DNA of 64,000 nt, from assembly GCA_949296245.1 (NCBI GenBank), contig CASFNW010000003.1, forward strand, positions 30,016 through 94,015, given 5' to 3'. This DNA is from an uncultured bacterium (GTDB taxonomy: Bacteria > Cyanobacteriota > Vampirovibrionia > Gastranaerophilales > Gastranaerophilaceae). Below, piece by piece: positions 33,351 through 42,346 of this stretch. Every line of letters starts with the position of its first letter. The first letter of the stretch is position 1. The notes under the pieces are model-generated. The model searched no databases and was not told the origin of the DNA. It was given only the letters and a program-made list of their open reading frames with translations. The position numbers and the translations under genes are program-made.

Positions 33351-34292
33351 ATGAACGGCAACAGTTTACAGAATTATAAAGACAGTGTTATATGTTCGAA
33401 CACCAACAAAGGTTGGCCTCTTGTTAATCAGTCTACTGATAACACAGGCAACCCTAACCCAATCTATTCAACCAATGTTGGCACTCTTCTTAACGGTCAA
33501 AATACACCGAAAATAAACTGGGGCAGTCCTACAGTTCCGGATAGAATTTTATATTCAAACGGACTCTGGAACTCAGCATCGTCATCATCATCTTCTTCCA
33601 AATCCGGTAACGGATTTGCAATATTTGGCACGATAATAAGCTCACTTGGCGCTGTTTTTAGTCTTGTCCCGCTGATTTCTATGTTTATATCGAAAAAAGA
33701 CGGTGATAGTGCACAGAATACAGGATTTTCTAAATCAGAAAGAAAAGAAATCTCACAGAATACAGTAGACTATGAAGATGACATGTCTGCCTTAAATCAA
33801 AATATATTAGCTGCTCAGGGTTTAGATGAAAATACAAAACCAGAAACGCTTAAAAACGCTAGTAATGGGCTAATGAACTCAATAACCAGAATAAATGGAA
33901 AAATTAATGAGGCATCAAATTATATAACTACTGCAGAAACCACAAAGAAAAATGCGAATAAGGCTTTGACTGACGAAAATATTACTTTAGGTAATTTAAT
34001 GAATGAAGAAAGAAGTTTAACGAATACCATCGAAACTCTAGAAAAGCAAGATAATTTATCTGATGAAGATAAAAAGAAACTTGCCGATGCTAAAGATAGA
34101 TTGACCAAAGTAAAAAAAGAAATTGCTACGAGTAAAAATACAGTAAGTCAACTACAAACTACAATAAAACAGCAGGATGAAATTATAAAAGCAAATCAAC
34201 AAATATTAAATACACTTAATGATAGAGTTGCTACAGCAAAGGGTTTGCAAGACAAAATACATCAATGGCTGCCGGATGGATATAAAGAATAA
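33351..34292 (+). CDS. Coiled-coil protein with one membrane segment
   Basis: 313 aa, not recognised. Residues ~1-85 are Asn/Ser-rich without a signal peptide and with a Ser run (SSSSSSSSK); ~87-112 is a hydrophobic segment (IFGTIISSLGAVFSLVPLI); ~130-300 is a long predicted coiled coil (NLMNEERSLTNTIETLEKQD and similar heptads). An N-terminal polar region, a membrane helix and a coiled coil give it an architecture like the protein at 9295. GTTGAGAGAAAG lies before ATG. Its promoter is shared with the 62-aa gene at 3999, so it belongs to the same expression group. Confidence 0.78.
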   Translation: MNGNSLQNYKDSVICSNTNKGWPLVNQSTDNTGNPNPIYSTNVGTLLNGQNTPKINWGSPTVPDRILYSNGLWNSASSSSSSSKSGNGFAIFGTIISSLGAVFSLVPLISMFISKKDGDSAQNTGFSKSERKEISQNTVDYEDDMSALNQNILAAQGLDENTKPETLKNASNGLMNSITRINGKINEASNYITTAETTKKNANKALTDENITLGNLMNEERSLTNTIETLEKQDNLSDEDKKKLADAKDRLTKVKKEIATSKNTVSQLQTTIKQQDEIIKANQQILNTLNDRVATAKGLQDKIHQWLPDGYKE

Positions 34293-34408
34293 ATTTTTTA
34301 TAACAAATTGCAACATTCAATTACAAACAATTGTATTTGATAGATATTTCATATATCCTTTTATTATAGACCTTCGGGGTAAGTTTTTATTTTAACGGGT
34401 TAAAGGAT

Positions 34409-35608
34409 ATGGAACTAAATACCAGATACATTATAGATTTGACACATGCAGGCACACCTGCTGATGTTGTTTTTGAACTCAGCAATATCATAGAAAAACA
34501 GGAAGCTGCAAATAAAAGAATATGGCTGAAACTGGGAGACATTACTCTAAACCAGTCTCAGCTTTTAAGTATTAATTCTTTGATAAACAGTATAAATTCC
34601 ACTCTGTCATTAATAGAGTCACAATCACAGCAGACAGAACTTGCTGCTGCCACTCTCGGTATCAGCACAAAGGATGTGGAAGAAGAGCTGCAGGAAGAGC
34701 TTTCTTCACTGGAAGCAAAAGACCCTGTTGATGCGCCTTCTGAACAGTATATCCCGATGACAGAGCATATTGAAGAAGAGTCTAAAAATAAAGATAATGA
34801 AGATGATGATACTGATGCTGTTGATGTAAACAACGATACAGTAAATGCTGAGGTTATTGATAATGAAAAGGAAACAGCTGCTGTATCTGATGAAAAAACT
34901 GAACAGACTGAGTCTGCTTTAGAGAATTCACAGGATAAGAGCGATGTTTTGGATTCTTCATCAAAAGAAACTTGTGACGGTGTCAATTCAGAAAACACAG
35001 CAGAAACAACTGATAAAGAAATTCCTGCACATAATGACTTTACAGCACTGCCTGCAGAACCTATGACAGAAGAAAAAGAAGAAGAGATACAGGAGCAGCT
35101 GGATAGTATTTTTGATTCAGAAACAAAACTTGAGAATATTTTGAGTGATGAAAAAGAATTGTCTGATATGAAAAACTGGCCTTTAACAAAAGAGGCTGAA
35201 GATAATTTTGAAATCCCCGAGGAAGAAATGACAGACGAGGATTATGAAATTCTGCAGATGAATACTCAATATCATAAGCAGACAGTACGTTCCGGACAGG
35301 TTATAAAATCAAACGGAAATGTTGTTATTATAGGTGACTGTCATCCGGGATGTGAAATCCACGCAGCGGGTGATATTACCGTATGGGGTATTTTGGGAGG
35401 TATTGCCCATGCCGGCTGTAAAGGCAACACAAAGGCCAGAATCAGAGCTCTTACGCTCAATGCTATACAATTGCGCATTGCAGATTCATACGCCAGAAGA
35501 CCGGATCATATAAAAAATATTTATGTGGAAAAATCTAATACTTTTACTCCGGAAGAAGCGAGAAATGTTAACGGAAGTATTGTGATTTTAAAAATTAATG
35601 ACAGATAG
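34409..35608 (+). CDS. minC: Septum-site inhibitor MinC, long acidic linker
   Basis: 399 aa. Residues ~1-90 fit a MinC N-terminal domain (blocks FtsZ polymers). Residues ~290-385 are the MinC C-terminal beta-helix (SGQVIKSNGNVVIIGDCHPG, GDITVWGILGGIAHAG), which dimerises and binds MinD. Between them is a ~190-residue Asp/Glu/Ser/Thr-rich disordered stretch that ordinary MinC (~230 aa) lacks. First gene of minCDE: minD starts 36 bases downstream. It keeps division away from the poles. Confidence 0.92.
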   Translation: MELNTRYIIDLTHAGTPADVVFELSNIIEKQEAANKRIWLKLGDITLNQSQLLSINSLINSINSTLSLIESQSQQTELAAATLGISTKDVEEELQEELSSLEAKDPVDAPSEQYIPMTEHIEEESKNKDNEDDDTDAVDVNNDTVNAEVIDNEKETAAVSDEKTEQTESALENSQDKSDVLDSSSKETCDGVNSENTAETTDKEIPAHNDFTALPAEPMTEEKEEEIQEQLDSIFDSETKLENILSDEKELSDMKNWPLTKEAEDNFEIPEEEMTDEDYEILQMNTQYHKQTVRSGQVIKSNGNVVIIGDCHPGCEIHAAGDITVWGILGGIAHAGCKGNTKARIRALTLNAIQLRIADSYARRPDHIKNIYVEKSNTFTPEEARNVNGSIVILKINDR

Positions 35609-35644
35609 TGACAAGTAAAAGACAGGTAAAGGAGCATAATAGAG

Positions 35645-36472
35645 ATGACAGGTAGAGTAATAGTAATTACTTCCGGCAAAGGCGGTGTAGGTAAAACTAC
35701 TACCTCTGCCAATATAGGAACTGCACTTGCAAAAAGCGGATCCAGTGTAGTACTGGTAGATACTGATATCGGGCTTAGAAATTTGGATTTGCTTCTGGGG
35801 CTGGAAAACCGTATTGTATATACTCTTGTTGATGTTGTTGAAGAACGCTGCAAGTTAAAACAGGCTCTTGTTAAAGATAAAAAGAACCCTAATTTGTGCC
35901 TTTTGGCTGCTGCTCAAACTCGCGACAAGTCTGCTGTCAGCTCTGAGCAATTAAAATCTATTTGCGAACAGCTGCAGGAGGATTTTGATTTTGTACTTGT
36001 TGATTGTCCTGCAGGTATAGAAGAAGGTTTTAAAACTGCAGTATCCGGTGCTTCGGAAGCTATTGTCGTAACAACTCCCGAGATGTCGGCGGTCAGAGAT
36101 GCGGACAGAATCATAGGACTTTTGGAAGCAAGAGAAGAAATCAAATCGTATAAGCTGCTTGTAAACAGAGTGCGTCCGAATATGATTCAATCTAATGATA
36201 TGATGAGCGTAGAGGATGTATGTGATATTCTTTCCAGTGATTTAATAGGCGTTATACCGGAGGATACTGGTATTATTACTTCTACAAACAGAGGCGAGCC
36301 GATTGTTAATGTAGAAGATTCTCCGGCCGGTAAGGCTTATATAAATGTAGCAAGACGTATAAAAGGCGAGGAAGTTCCTTTTATGGATATAAACCAGCCT
36401 ACAGGTTTTGCTGCTTTTATTGATAAAATAAAAAAACTCTTTGGTATTAAATCTAAACAGGATAATGAATAG
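35645..36472 (+). CDS. minD: Septum-site determining ATPase MinD
   Basis: 275 aa. The deviant Walker A GKGGVGKTT (~10-18) and VLVDTDIGLRNLDLLLGLEN are diagnostic of MinD; VLVDCPAGIE is Walker B. The C-terminus (FIDKIKKLFGIKSK) is the amphipathic membrane-targeting helix. ATP-bound MinD dimerises on the membrane and recruits MinC; MinE releases it. AAAGGAGCATAATAGAG precedes ATG. Middle gene of minCDE, 15 bases before minE. Confidence 0.97.
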   Translation: MTGRVIVITSGKGGVGKTTTSANIGTALAKSGSSVVLVDTDIGLRNLDLLLGLENRIVYTLVDVVEERCKLKQALVKDKKNPNLCLLAAAQTRDKSAVSSEQLKSICEQLQEDFDFVLVDCPAGIEEGFKTAVSGASEAIVVTTPEMSAVRDADRIIGLLEAREEIKSYKLLVNRVRPNMIQSNDMMSVEDVCDILSSDLIGVIPEDTGIITSTNRGEPIVNVEDSPAGKAYINVARRIKGEEVPFMDINQPTGFAAFIDKIKKLFGIKSKQDNE

Positions 36473-36487
36473 GAAGGAGGCAGGACA

Positions 36488-37117
36488 ATGAGTGAAAATA
36501 TTTTCAGTAATTTATACAACAGAGTCTTGAACTTCTTTCAAAAAGACAGGCTGCAGGATGCTGAGTCATCTAAAGATACTGCAACAAACAGATTAAAGCT
36601 CGTTTTGATGCAGGATAGATCTAATCTGGACGGTGCAACTATGCAGAAAATGCGAGAACAGCTTATCACCGTCATTTCTAAGTATGTGGAAATTGATCAG
36701 GAAGCTCTTGATTTAAATCTGGAGGCTGACGGCGATGAAATAGCTCTTATGCTGAACATACCTGTTATAAGAGCAAGAACTAAAGAAGAAATTGAAGAAA
36801 TAGAAGCACAAGAACAGGAATCTCTCAATTCAGCCGGTAATGATTCAGAAGAAGAATGTGAGGTTTCTGGCAATACTGATGAAAACGAATCTGAGGAAGA
36901 GTCATCTGACAACTGTGAAAAAAATGATGACAATAACGAAAATACTGATTCAGAAGCTGATGAAAATCAGGAAGATACAAGTTCTGATACAGACGCAGCG
37001 GAAGAAGATTCTTCAGATGAATTAGCTGATAATGATGAACACGCTGAGGCTGATACGGGGTCCTCAGATGTTGATACAAATGAGAATAAAAAATCTAAGA
37101 AGCATAAAAATAATTAA
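36488..37117 (+). CDS. minE: Topological factor MinE, acidic tail
   Basis: 209 aa, versus ~85-110 usual. Residues 1-90 are a full MinE: NRLKLVLMQDRSNLDG (anti-MinCD region) and KMREQLITVISKYVEID (dimer/topological domain). After residue ~95 comes a ~110-residue Asp/Glu/Ser/Asn-rich tail ending in a short Lys-rich cap (KKSKKHKNN). The tail echoes the acidic linker of MinC in the same operon. A very strong AGGAAGGAGG site precedes ATG. It drives pole-to-pole MinD oscillation; the tail may tune protein contacts. Confidence 0.94.
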   Translation: MSENIFSNLYNRVLNFFQKDRLQDAESSKDTATNRLKLVLMQDRSNLDGATMQKMREQLITVISKYVEIDQEALDLNLEADGDEIALMLNIPVIRARTKEEIEEIEAQEQESLNSAGNDSEEECEVSGNTDENESEEESSDNCEKNDDNNENTDSEADENQEDTSSDTDAAEEDSSDELADNDEHAEADTGSSDVDTNENKKSKKHKNN

Positions 37118-37125
37118 AAATTTGG

Positions 37126-37131
37126 TATAAT
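37126..37131 (+). promoter_or_regulatory. Extended -10 promoter after minE
   Basis: TTGGTATAATATT lies just after the minE stop; TATAAT with an upstream TTGG suggests an extended -10 promoter driving the gene at 37162, with no clear -35. Confidence 0.45.
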
Positions 37132-37161
37132 ATTTTTGTTACTGAATACAGGATTATTTTT

Positions 37162-37644
37162 GTGTCTTACGATAATAATGAATCAAGAATAAGAAGCGCT
37201 GTTCCCCGTTATGGAAATCATGGCGCTTCTTCTAATATAGAATTCGGATACGATACTGAAAAATTAAAAAAAGAAAACAGGTATCGTGTTAAGGGACAGG
37301 CTTTCCCTAAAAATATTAACTGCTTTAACTGGGGTGCCTGCATAATAACCCCGATATGGGGCTTGTGTAATAATACGCCTATTGCCTGTATTGCATTTGT
37401 ACTGCCTTTTATTCCTTATATTGGATGGCTGCTTTCTATTCTTTTCTCAATTTATTGCGGCACTAAGGGAAATGAATGGGCGTGGGAAAATAAAGAATGG
37501 GAGAGTATAAATCACTTTCATTCCGTGCAAAGAAAATGGGCTCTCTGGGCATTAGCCATAGAAACAGCAATAATAGTAGTTTTCTTTAGCTCTATTATGT
37601 ATTTTTCTCAGGTATTTTCTCATTATATAAGAACTGCTGTATAG
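37162..37644 (+). CDS. Conserved small membrane protein
   Basis: 160 aa from a GTG with AGGAT upstream. An N-terminal polar part (~1-50) is followed by FNWGACIITPIWGLCNNTPI, two membrane segments (~65-100), the hydrophilic stretch KGNEWAWENKEWESINHFHS, QRKWALWAL and a final membrane segment (~128-150). The FNWG...GxKGNE(W/L)AW pattern recurs in a widespread bacterial membrane-protein family of unknown role (DUF2628-like). It follows minE but probably has its own promoter and a strong terminator. Confidence 0.78.
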   Translation: MSYDNNESRIRSAVPRYGNHGASSNIEFGYDTEKLKKENRYRVKGQAFPKNINCFNWGACIITPIWGLCNNTPIACIAFVLPFIPYIGWLLSILFSIYCGTKGNEWAWENKEWESINHFHSVQRKWALWALAIETAIIVVFFSSIMYFSQVFSHYIRTAV

Positions 37645-37660
37645 ATGTGAAATAAATAGT

Positions 37661-37694
37661 AAAGTCCGGATTTATTTAAAATCCGGACTTTTAT
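37661..37694. terminator. Terminator between convergent genes
   Basis: AAAGTCCGGATTT/AAATCCGGACTTTT hairpin, T-rich on the plus strand and A-rich on the left, so it serves the small membrane protein gene and possibly the convergent glycogen synthase gene. Confidence 0.9.
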
Positions 37695-37717
37695 ATTGCT
37701 ACGTGTTTATTTATCTT

Positions 37718-40102
37718 TTATTCTGTTCTGCCTGTTCTAATAAGATTTATGTATTTATCAAGGGCTCCGCCTTCTTTGTTCCAGCTAAAGTCGTTTTGCA
37801 TTGCTGTTTTTTGCATTTGTTCAAATTTTGAATGGTTGTTGTAATATACATCCAGTGCTCTTTCAAGAGCTTCACAGTATGCATCGTTATTGTTTGCAAA
37901 TCCGCCGCCGTACAGCAGTTGTTTGCTGCCTGTTTCATCATAGAAAGCTTTTGTTCTGAATCCGTCAACATTATCATTGATTGTATTAACGAGTCCTCCG
38001 GTTGATGTTGCAACAGGCAGAGAACCTTTTGCCATTGCTTCAAGCTGCGTCAACCCGCAAGGCTCAAATACTGACGGTACAAGGAACATATCAGAAGCAG
38101 CCGCAACAAGATTTGTGTTCAAGAAGCCATGTACCAGTATTATTCTCTTACCTACATTTGGGTAGAATTCTGTCATATAATGTTTAAATTCTTTTAGCTT
38201 ATCATAGGCGCCTTTTTGAGAGATTGCTCCGCCGAGTATGAATACAGGAAGTTTTTCTTCCGGCGTGTTTTTATTGTGTTCGGCAAATTTCCACATTGCT
38301 TCTTTGAAGATACTATCCACACCTTTTTGAGGGTCAATACGGCCGGAATAAGCAATAACCGGAGTATTTGTAAAATCATCTTCTTTTATTGAGGTTCTGT
38401 CTGCTTCAAAAAGCATGTATTTCCTTGCAGGCTGGGCATATTCATCGTAAGGAAGATGTTTCTCTCTTTCTATTAACTGTTTGAACACCTGCATTATTGC
38501 ATTTTTATTCTGTACTTTTTTATCCAGAGAATCCGCATCATATGCTTTTAATTCAAAATTTGATAAATCTATGGAAGGAACATCAGACGGAAGCTGCATT
38601 GTAAAATCTTTTTTTGTTGCTTCTGTCAGATTTTTCATATTTTTTGCTGTCGGTTCAATAAGTGATTTTGAATAACCGTTAGTAATAGGTGTGAGCGTAT
38701 GTCCGGGACCGTAAAATCTGGCTTTCATCAAATCCATCATTCCTCTGGCTTTTTCATTGGAATGAACAAGTTCCTGCGCATAATACTCAGATACAGGAAC
38801 AACCCTGTCAACAAGAGAAATACCTGTTTTGGCAGAATTAAAGTTTGTATATCTCATCAATGCACTTTTATCTTCATTAGGAGAATCATCCCAGCTTTTT
38901 GAATTCGAAAGGATTTCTGCTCCGTACGCACCGAACAATGTGCCGAAAATGTTTTTTCTGTTCCAGTCATTACCGTCAGTAGCGCCCTGATGTTCACAGT
39001 TGTGTACAATGTAAAGGGTAGGTATTTCATCAAAATAACGGCCTGTCTCTTTTGAAATTGCTCCGGTATCAGCTTCTGCATTTGCTGTATAGTGCATCAT
39101 TGCAGCAAGAGAACCCGCCTGCCAGTCGTTAAGTATAACAGAGTTTGGTGCTTTTATTCCATTGAAATCACCCTCTTTTATACTTTTCATAAGTTCATAT
39201 ACACCTTTTGAGAAAAATGCCATTCTGTATACGGGGTCTGAAAACTCAGAATTTGCATAAGGTGTATTATGATTTGCATTTCTTGTATCTTTATCAATTA
39301 TATTAAAGAATTGATTAAATGTCGTGTATTGTCCGTTTGCATCATCACCGTATTCAGGGATTTCAAGCATGATGTATTTTGTCGGTTTGGGCTTATCTGT
39401 ATGAAGCTCTGTTGTAAAAATTCTTACATCCACATCTTTTAACCTTGTATTGTGCGGAGAACCGAAATACATCGGAACATTAATTTTTCCTTCGTATTTT
39501 ACTTCTTTTTCTTTTTCACCTCGTTTACCGTAGTGGTATGTGTATTTCCCGTTGTTGTATTCCAGTCTGTACTCTTTTCCGTTAACATACATAGGTGTTA
39601 CTACAGACATAAAATTTTTATTGTCTTTATTAAATCTTTTGTTAAAACTGTTTGGCAAATCAGCTGCAACTTTTCCTAGACCGCCGTCTGATTTAAATTC
39701 ATCTGTTTCTGCAGTAACCATCCACGCATTGATGTCGTCTATTTGCGGCCAGGGTCTTGTTCCGAATATTCTTGATGATGCCTCATTGTAAATTTTATTT
39801 TTTGCATAATCTGACAAAGTAGGTTTAAAAACATCTACATCAAAACTTTGTCCGTAAGGACGAACAAGTGCCTGCTCCATTGGTATTGCCGGTACAAATT
39901 CTTTGTCCTCTGCTCCGTGTCTTGTGGGGGCATATCCAAAAGACACAATTGCTTTATTATTATTTGCCATCATGGACAGATAATTTGATAATAAATCGGA
40001 GGAAGATGCCTTAATAATTTTTATATTGTTCAGTTTTGAATTATTTTGTCCTCTGGGCAATGAATGGTTTTGTGTATTTTGGACTTTTTGTATAGATGTC
40101 AT
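37718..40102 (-). CDS. glgA: Glycogen/starch synthase, extended
   Basis: 794 aa, GT5; usual GlgA is ~480. The ADP-glucose/glucan motif appears as KSDGGLGKVAADLP (137-150) instead of K-x-GGL-x-DV, and the C-terminal donor site as FEPCGLTQLEAMAKG plus VATSTGGL (~680-710). ~125 residues precede the catalytic fold, with Asn/Ser-rich sequence and SFGYAPT, and internal inserts explain the rest. It elongates alpha-1,4-glucan from a nucleotide-glucose donor. AAAGGAATTAATAA precedes ATG; the promoter region has TTTATATATAAAAGG. Its extended style matches the oversized MalQ and GH13 enzymes here. Whether the donor is ADP- or UDP-glucose cannot be told. Confidence 0.9.
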   Translation of the reverse strand: MTSIQKVQNTQNHSLPRGQNNSKLNNIKIIKASSSDLLSNYLSMMANNNKAIVSFGYAPTRHGAEDKEFVPAIPMEQALVRPYGQSFDVDVFKPTLSDYAKNKIYNEASSRIFGTRPWPQIDDINAWMVTAETDEFKSDGGLGKVAADLPNSFNKRFNKDNKNFMSVVTPMYVNGKEYRLEYNNGKYTYHYGKRGEKEKEVKYEGKINVPMYFGSPHNTRLKDVDVRIFTTELHTDKPKPTKYIMLEIPEYGDDANGQYTTFNQFFNIIDKDTRNANHNTPYANSEFSDPVYRMAFFSKGVYELMKSIKEGDFNGIKAPNSVILNDWQAGSLAAMMHYTANAEADTGAISKETGRYFDEIPTLYIVHNCEHQGATDGNDWNRKNIFGTLFGAYGAEILSNSKSWDDSPNEDKSALMRYTNFNSAKTGISLVDRVVPVSEYYAQELVHSNEKARGMMDLMKARFYGPGHTLTPITNGYSKSLIEPTAKNMKNLTEATKKDFTMQLPSDVPSIDLSNFELKAYDADSLDKKVQNKNAIMQVFKQLIEREKHLPYDEYAQPARKYMLFEADRTSIKEDDFTNTPVIAYSGRIDPQKGVDSIFKEAMWKFAEHNKNTPEEKLPVFILGGAISQKGAYDKLKEFKHYMTEFYPNVGKRIILVHGFLNTNLVAAASDMFLVPSVFEPCGLTQLEAMAKGSLPVATSTGGLVNTINDNVDGFRTKAFYDETGSKQLLYGGGFANNNDAYCEALERALDVYYNNHSKFEQMQKTAMQNDFSWNKEGGALDKYINLIRTGRTE

Positions 40103-40238
40103 TTATTAATTCCTTTTATATATAAAGCACCAGTAGCTTTAAATCCAAACAAGAAATAATTTGTTATTCATTTTATGTTAACAAATTGAAAAGTTACAAT
40201 TTTTAATAAAATTGAATAAGTATGCTAATATTTTTTGT

Positions 40239-41864
40239 ATGGCTTTGATAGATAGAATTAAAAATAAATTACAAATTTTTACCGGCGATTTATTCGGCGG
40301 TATTAATTCTGCTATTATTACACTGCCTCAGGCACTTGCTTTCGGTGTAGCAACAGGATTCGGAGCAGGAGCCGGCATCTGGGGAGCGATTATTTTATGC
40401 TTTGTTGCAGGCATGCTGGGTCCAAAAGTTCCTTTGATATCAGGAACGACAGGGCCTGTTGCAATAGTTGTTGCTTCCGCAATGATTGCTCTTAAAAACG
40501 ATATACACGCAGCTGTGACGGTAATGCTAATGGCCGCATTGTTTCAGATTGTTGCTTCTTTAACAAACATTCCAGGGCTTGTTAAGTATATTCCGTATCC
40601 TGTTATATCAGGATTTATGAATGGTGTCGGTATTATAATTATTATATTGCAGCTGAATCCTCTTATGGGGCATAAAGCTCTTCCATCTACGGTTGATACG
40701 GTGATGACTTTGCATCAGAGCATACTGTCCTTGAATCACAGTGCCATTTTTATTGGAATTATTACATTAATTATTGTGTTTTTTACTCCAAAAATAATTA
40801 ATAAATACCTTCCGTCTCAAATTATTGCTCTGATTTTTTGCACATGGCTTTCTGTGAAGCTTGGCTTAAATTTAGACAGAATATCCGAAGTTTCTGTTTC
40901 ATTCCCGTCTTTAGTAAAACCTTATCTTGATTTTAATCATATAGTTAATTATCTGCCTTATGCACTTACAATAGCAGTTGTATTTTCTGCAGAAAGTATG
41001 CTTACCGGACTTGTTGCTGATTCTTTGACAAAAACAAGACACAATCCAAAACATTTACTTGCAGCACAGGGTGCAGGAAATATCTTTTGTGCGCTTACCG
41101 GTTCTTTAGGCGGATCAGCTGCGACTATGCGTTCTGTAGCCGCATTGAACGCCGGTGCAACAACGAAAATGTCTGCCGTGATTAATCCTTTGCTTTTAGT
41201 AATACTTCTTTTCAAATTTTCCGGTTTTGTTGCACAGATTCCTCTGGCGGTACTTGCTGCAATATTAATAAAAATAGGTTATGACATTATAGATGTAAAA
41301 CTTTTAAAAGTATTGAAATATGCCCCGAAAGATGACTTGTATGTTCTTTTTACAGTGTTTCTTCTGACGGTTTTTTACAATCTTATATTTGCAGTAGGCG
41401 TCGGCATTACTCTTGCGGCACTTTTGTATGCAAAAAGAGTCGCAGACAAAGCTAAACTTGTTCATAAACCTGTCTTTGATACGAATATTATGGAATACGA
41501 GAAAACACTTGAAAGTGATTTTCATCATAAAATAAGAGTCGTGCATATTTCGGGACAATTTTTCTTCGGCTCTGCCACCCAGTTGATATCAAAATTTGAA
41601 GATATGCTCGGTACAAAATATTTGATTCTGAATTATGAATCCGATGACCTGCTCGATATTTCCGCAATTTTTGCTCTGGAGGATATAATTCTAAGATTAA
41701 AATCTCAGGATGTTGAAATGCTTCTTGTTATAAAAAATGAAGATGTTCTAAAACAGTTGAAAGAGCATAATATCGTAAGTCAGATTGGTGAAAACTGTAC
41801 ATTTTTTGAAGAAATGACTGCAATTGAATATGCAAAGGAACTATTAAAAAAAGACAAGAATTAG
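40239..41864 (+). CDS. SulP-family anion transporter with STAS domain
   Basis: 541 aa from ATG 40239; a TTG at 40212 is the alternative. The N-terminus GDLFGGINSAIITLPQALAF and GTTGPVAIVVASA are SulP hallmarks, followed by ~11-12 membrane segments; residues ~425-540 form the cytoplasmic STAS domain (VVHISGQFFFGSATQL). SulP proteins carry sulfate, bicarbonate or dicarboxylates, so it may be a sulfate or bicarbonate carrier. No ribosome site lies before either start, and a TAATAT -10-like box directly precedes the ATG, so leaderless translation is possible. It overlaps the convergent tspO gene by 4 bases. Confidence 0.9.
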   Translation: MALIDRIKNKLQIFTGDLFGGINSAIITLPQALAFGVATGFGAGAGIWGAIILCFVAGMLGPKVPLISGTTGPVAIVVASAMIALKNDIHAAVTVMLMAALFQIVASLTNIPGLVKYIPYPVISGFMNGVGIIIIILQLNPLMGHKALPSTVDTVMTLHQSILSLNHSAIFIGIITLIIVFFTPKIINKYLPSQIIALIFCTWLSVKLGLNLDRISEVSVSFPSLVKPYLDFNHIVNYLPYALTIAVVFSAESMLTGLVADSLTKTRHNPKHLLAAQGAGNIFCALTGSLGGSAATMRSVAALNAGATTKMSAVINPLLLVILLFKFSGFVAQIPLAVLAAILIKIGYDIIDVKLLKVLKYAPKDDLYVLFTVFLLTVFYNLIFAVGVGITLAALLYAKRVADKAKLVHKPVFDTNIMEYEKTLESDFHHKIRVVHISGQFFFGSATQLISKFEDMLGTKYLILNYESDDLLDISAIFALEDIILRLKSQDVEMLLVIKNEDVLKQLKEHNIVSQIGENCTFFEEMTAIEYAKELLKKDKN

Positions 41865-42259
41865 TTTATCTTACAGATAACAAAATTTAGTACTGAAGCA
41901 AAGCCTGACCATATTAAATAAGGTATAAGAAGCACTGCCGAAATAAATGAAATTTTATAATAAACAAAAATCATTACAGCAACTGTCAAAAACAAAAATA
42001 AGCTGATTATCACTGCCGTACAAATTTTTTGTGCTTTAAAAAACACTGGCATCCACGAAATATTCAGTATCATTTGAATAGCAAACAGAATATATGCCAA
42101 AGTCTTAAGATTGTTCTGGGGCGCTTTTATTATTAATATTAAAGATAAAAGCAGCAAAATATAAATAACTGTCCATACCGGTGCAAAGAGCCATTTTGGA
42201 GGTTGAAAAAACGGCTTATTTAGATTTTTATAAAATTCTGTATCTCCGGGATTTTTCAT
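41861..42259 (-). CDS. tspO: TspO/MBR-family membrane protein
   Basis: 132 aa with five membrane segments. Family motifs: NKPFFQPPKWLFAPVWTVIY near the N-terminus, LNISWMPVFF (~70) and PYLIWSGFASVLNF (~110-125), with the usual Trp-rich porphyrin pocket. TspO proteins bind tetrapyrroles and take part in stress or porphyrin handling. Somewhat short (usual ~155), because the first helix is trimmed. Convergent with, and overlapping, the SulP gene by four bases. Confidence 0.92.
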   Translation of the reverse strand: MKNPGDTEFYKNLNKPFFQPPKWLFAPVWTVIYILLLLSLILIIKAPQNNLKTLAYILFAIQMILNISWMPVFFKAQKICTAVIISLFLFLTVAVMIFVYYKISFISAVLLIPYLIWSGFASVLNFVICKIN

Positions 42260-42346
42260 AGCAACAGATTATCACTTTATTTAATTCTTTATATTCCACA
42301 CACGGGCAGTGTATTTATGTTTCTGTTTTGTGATAAATTGTTTTAT

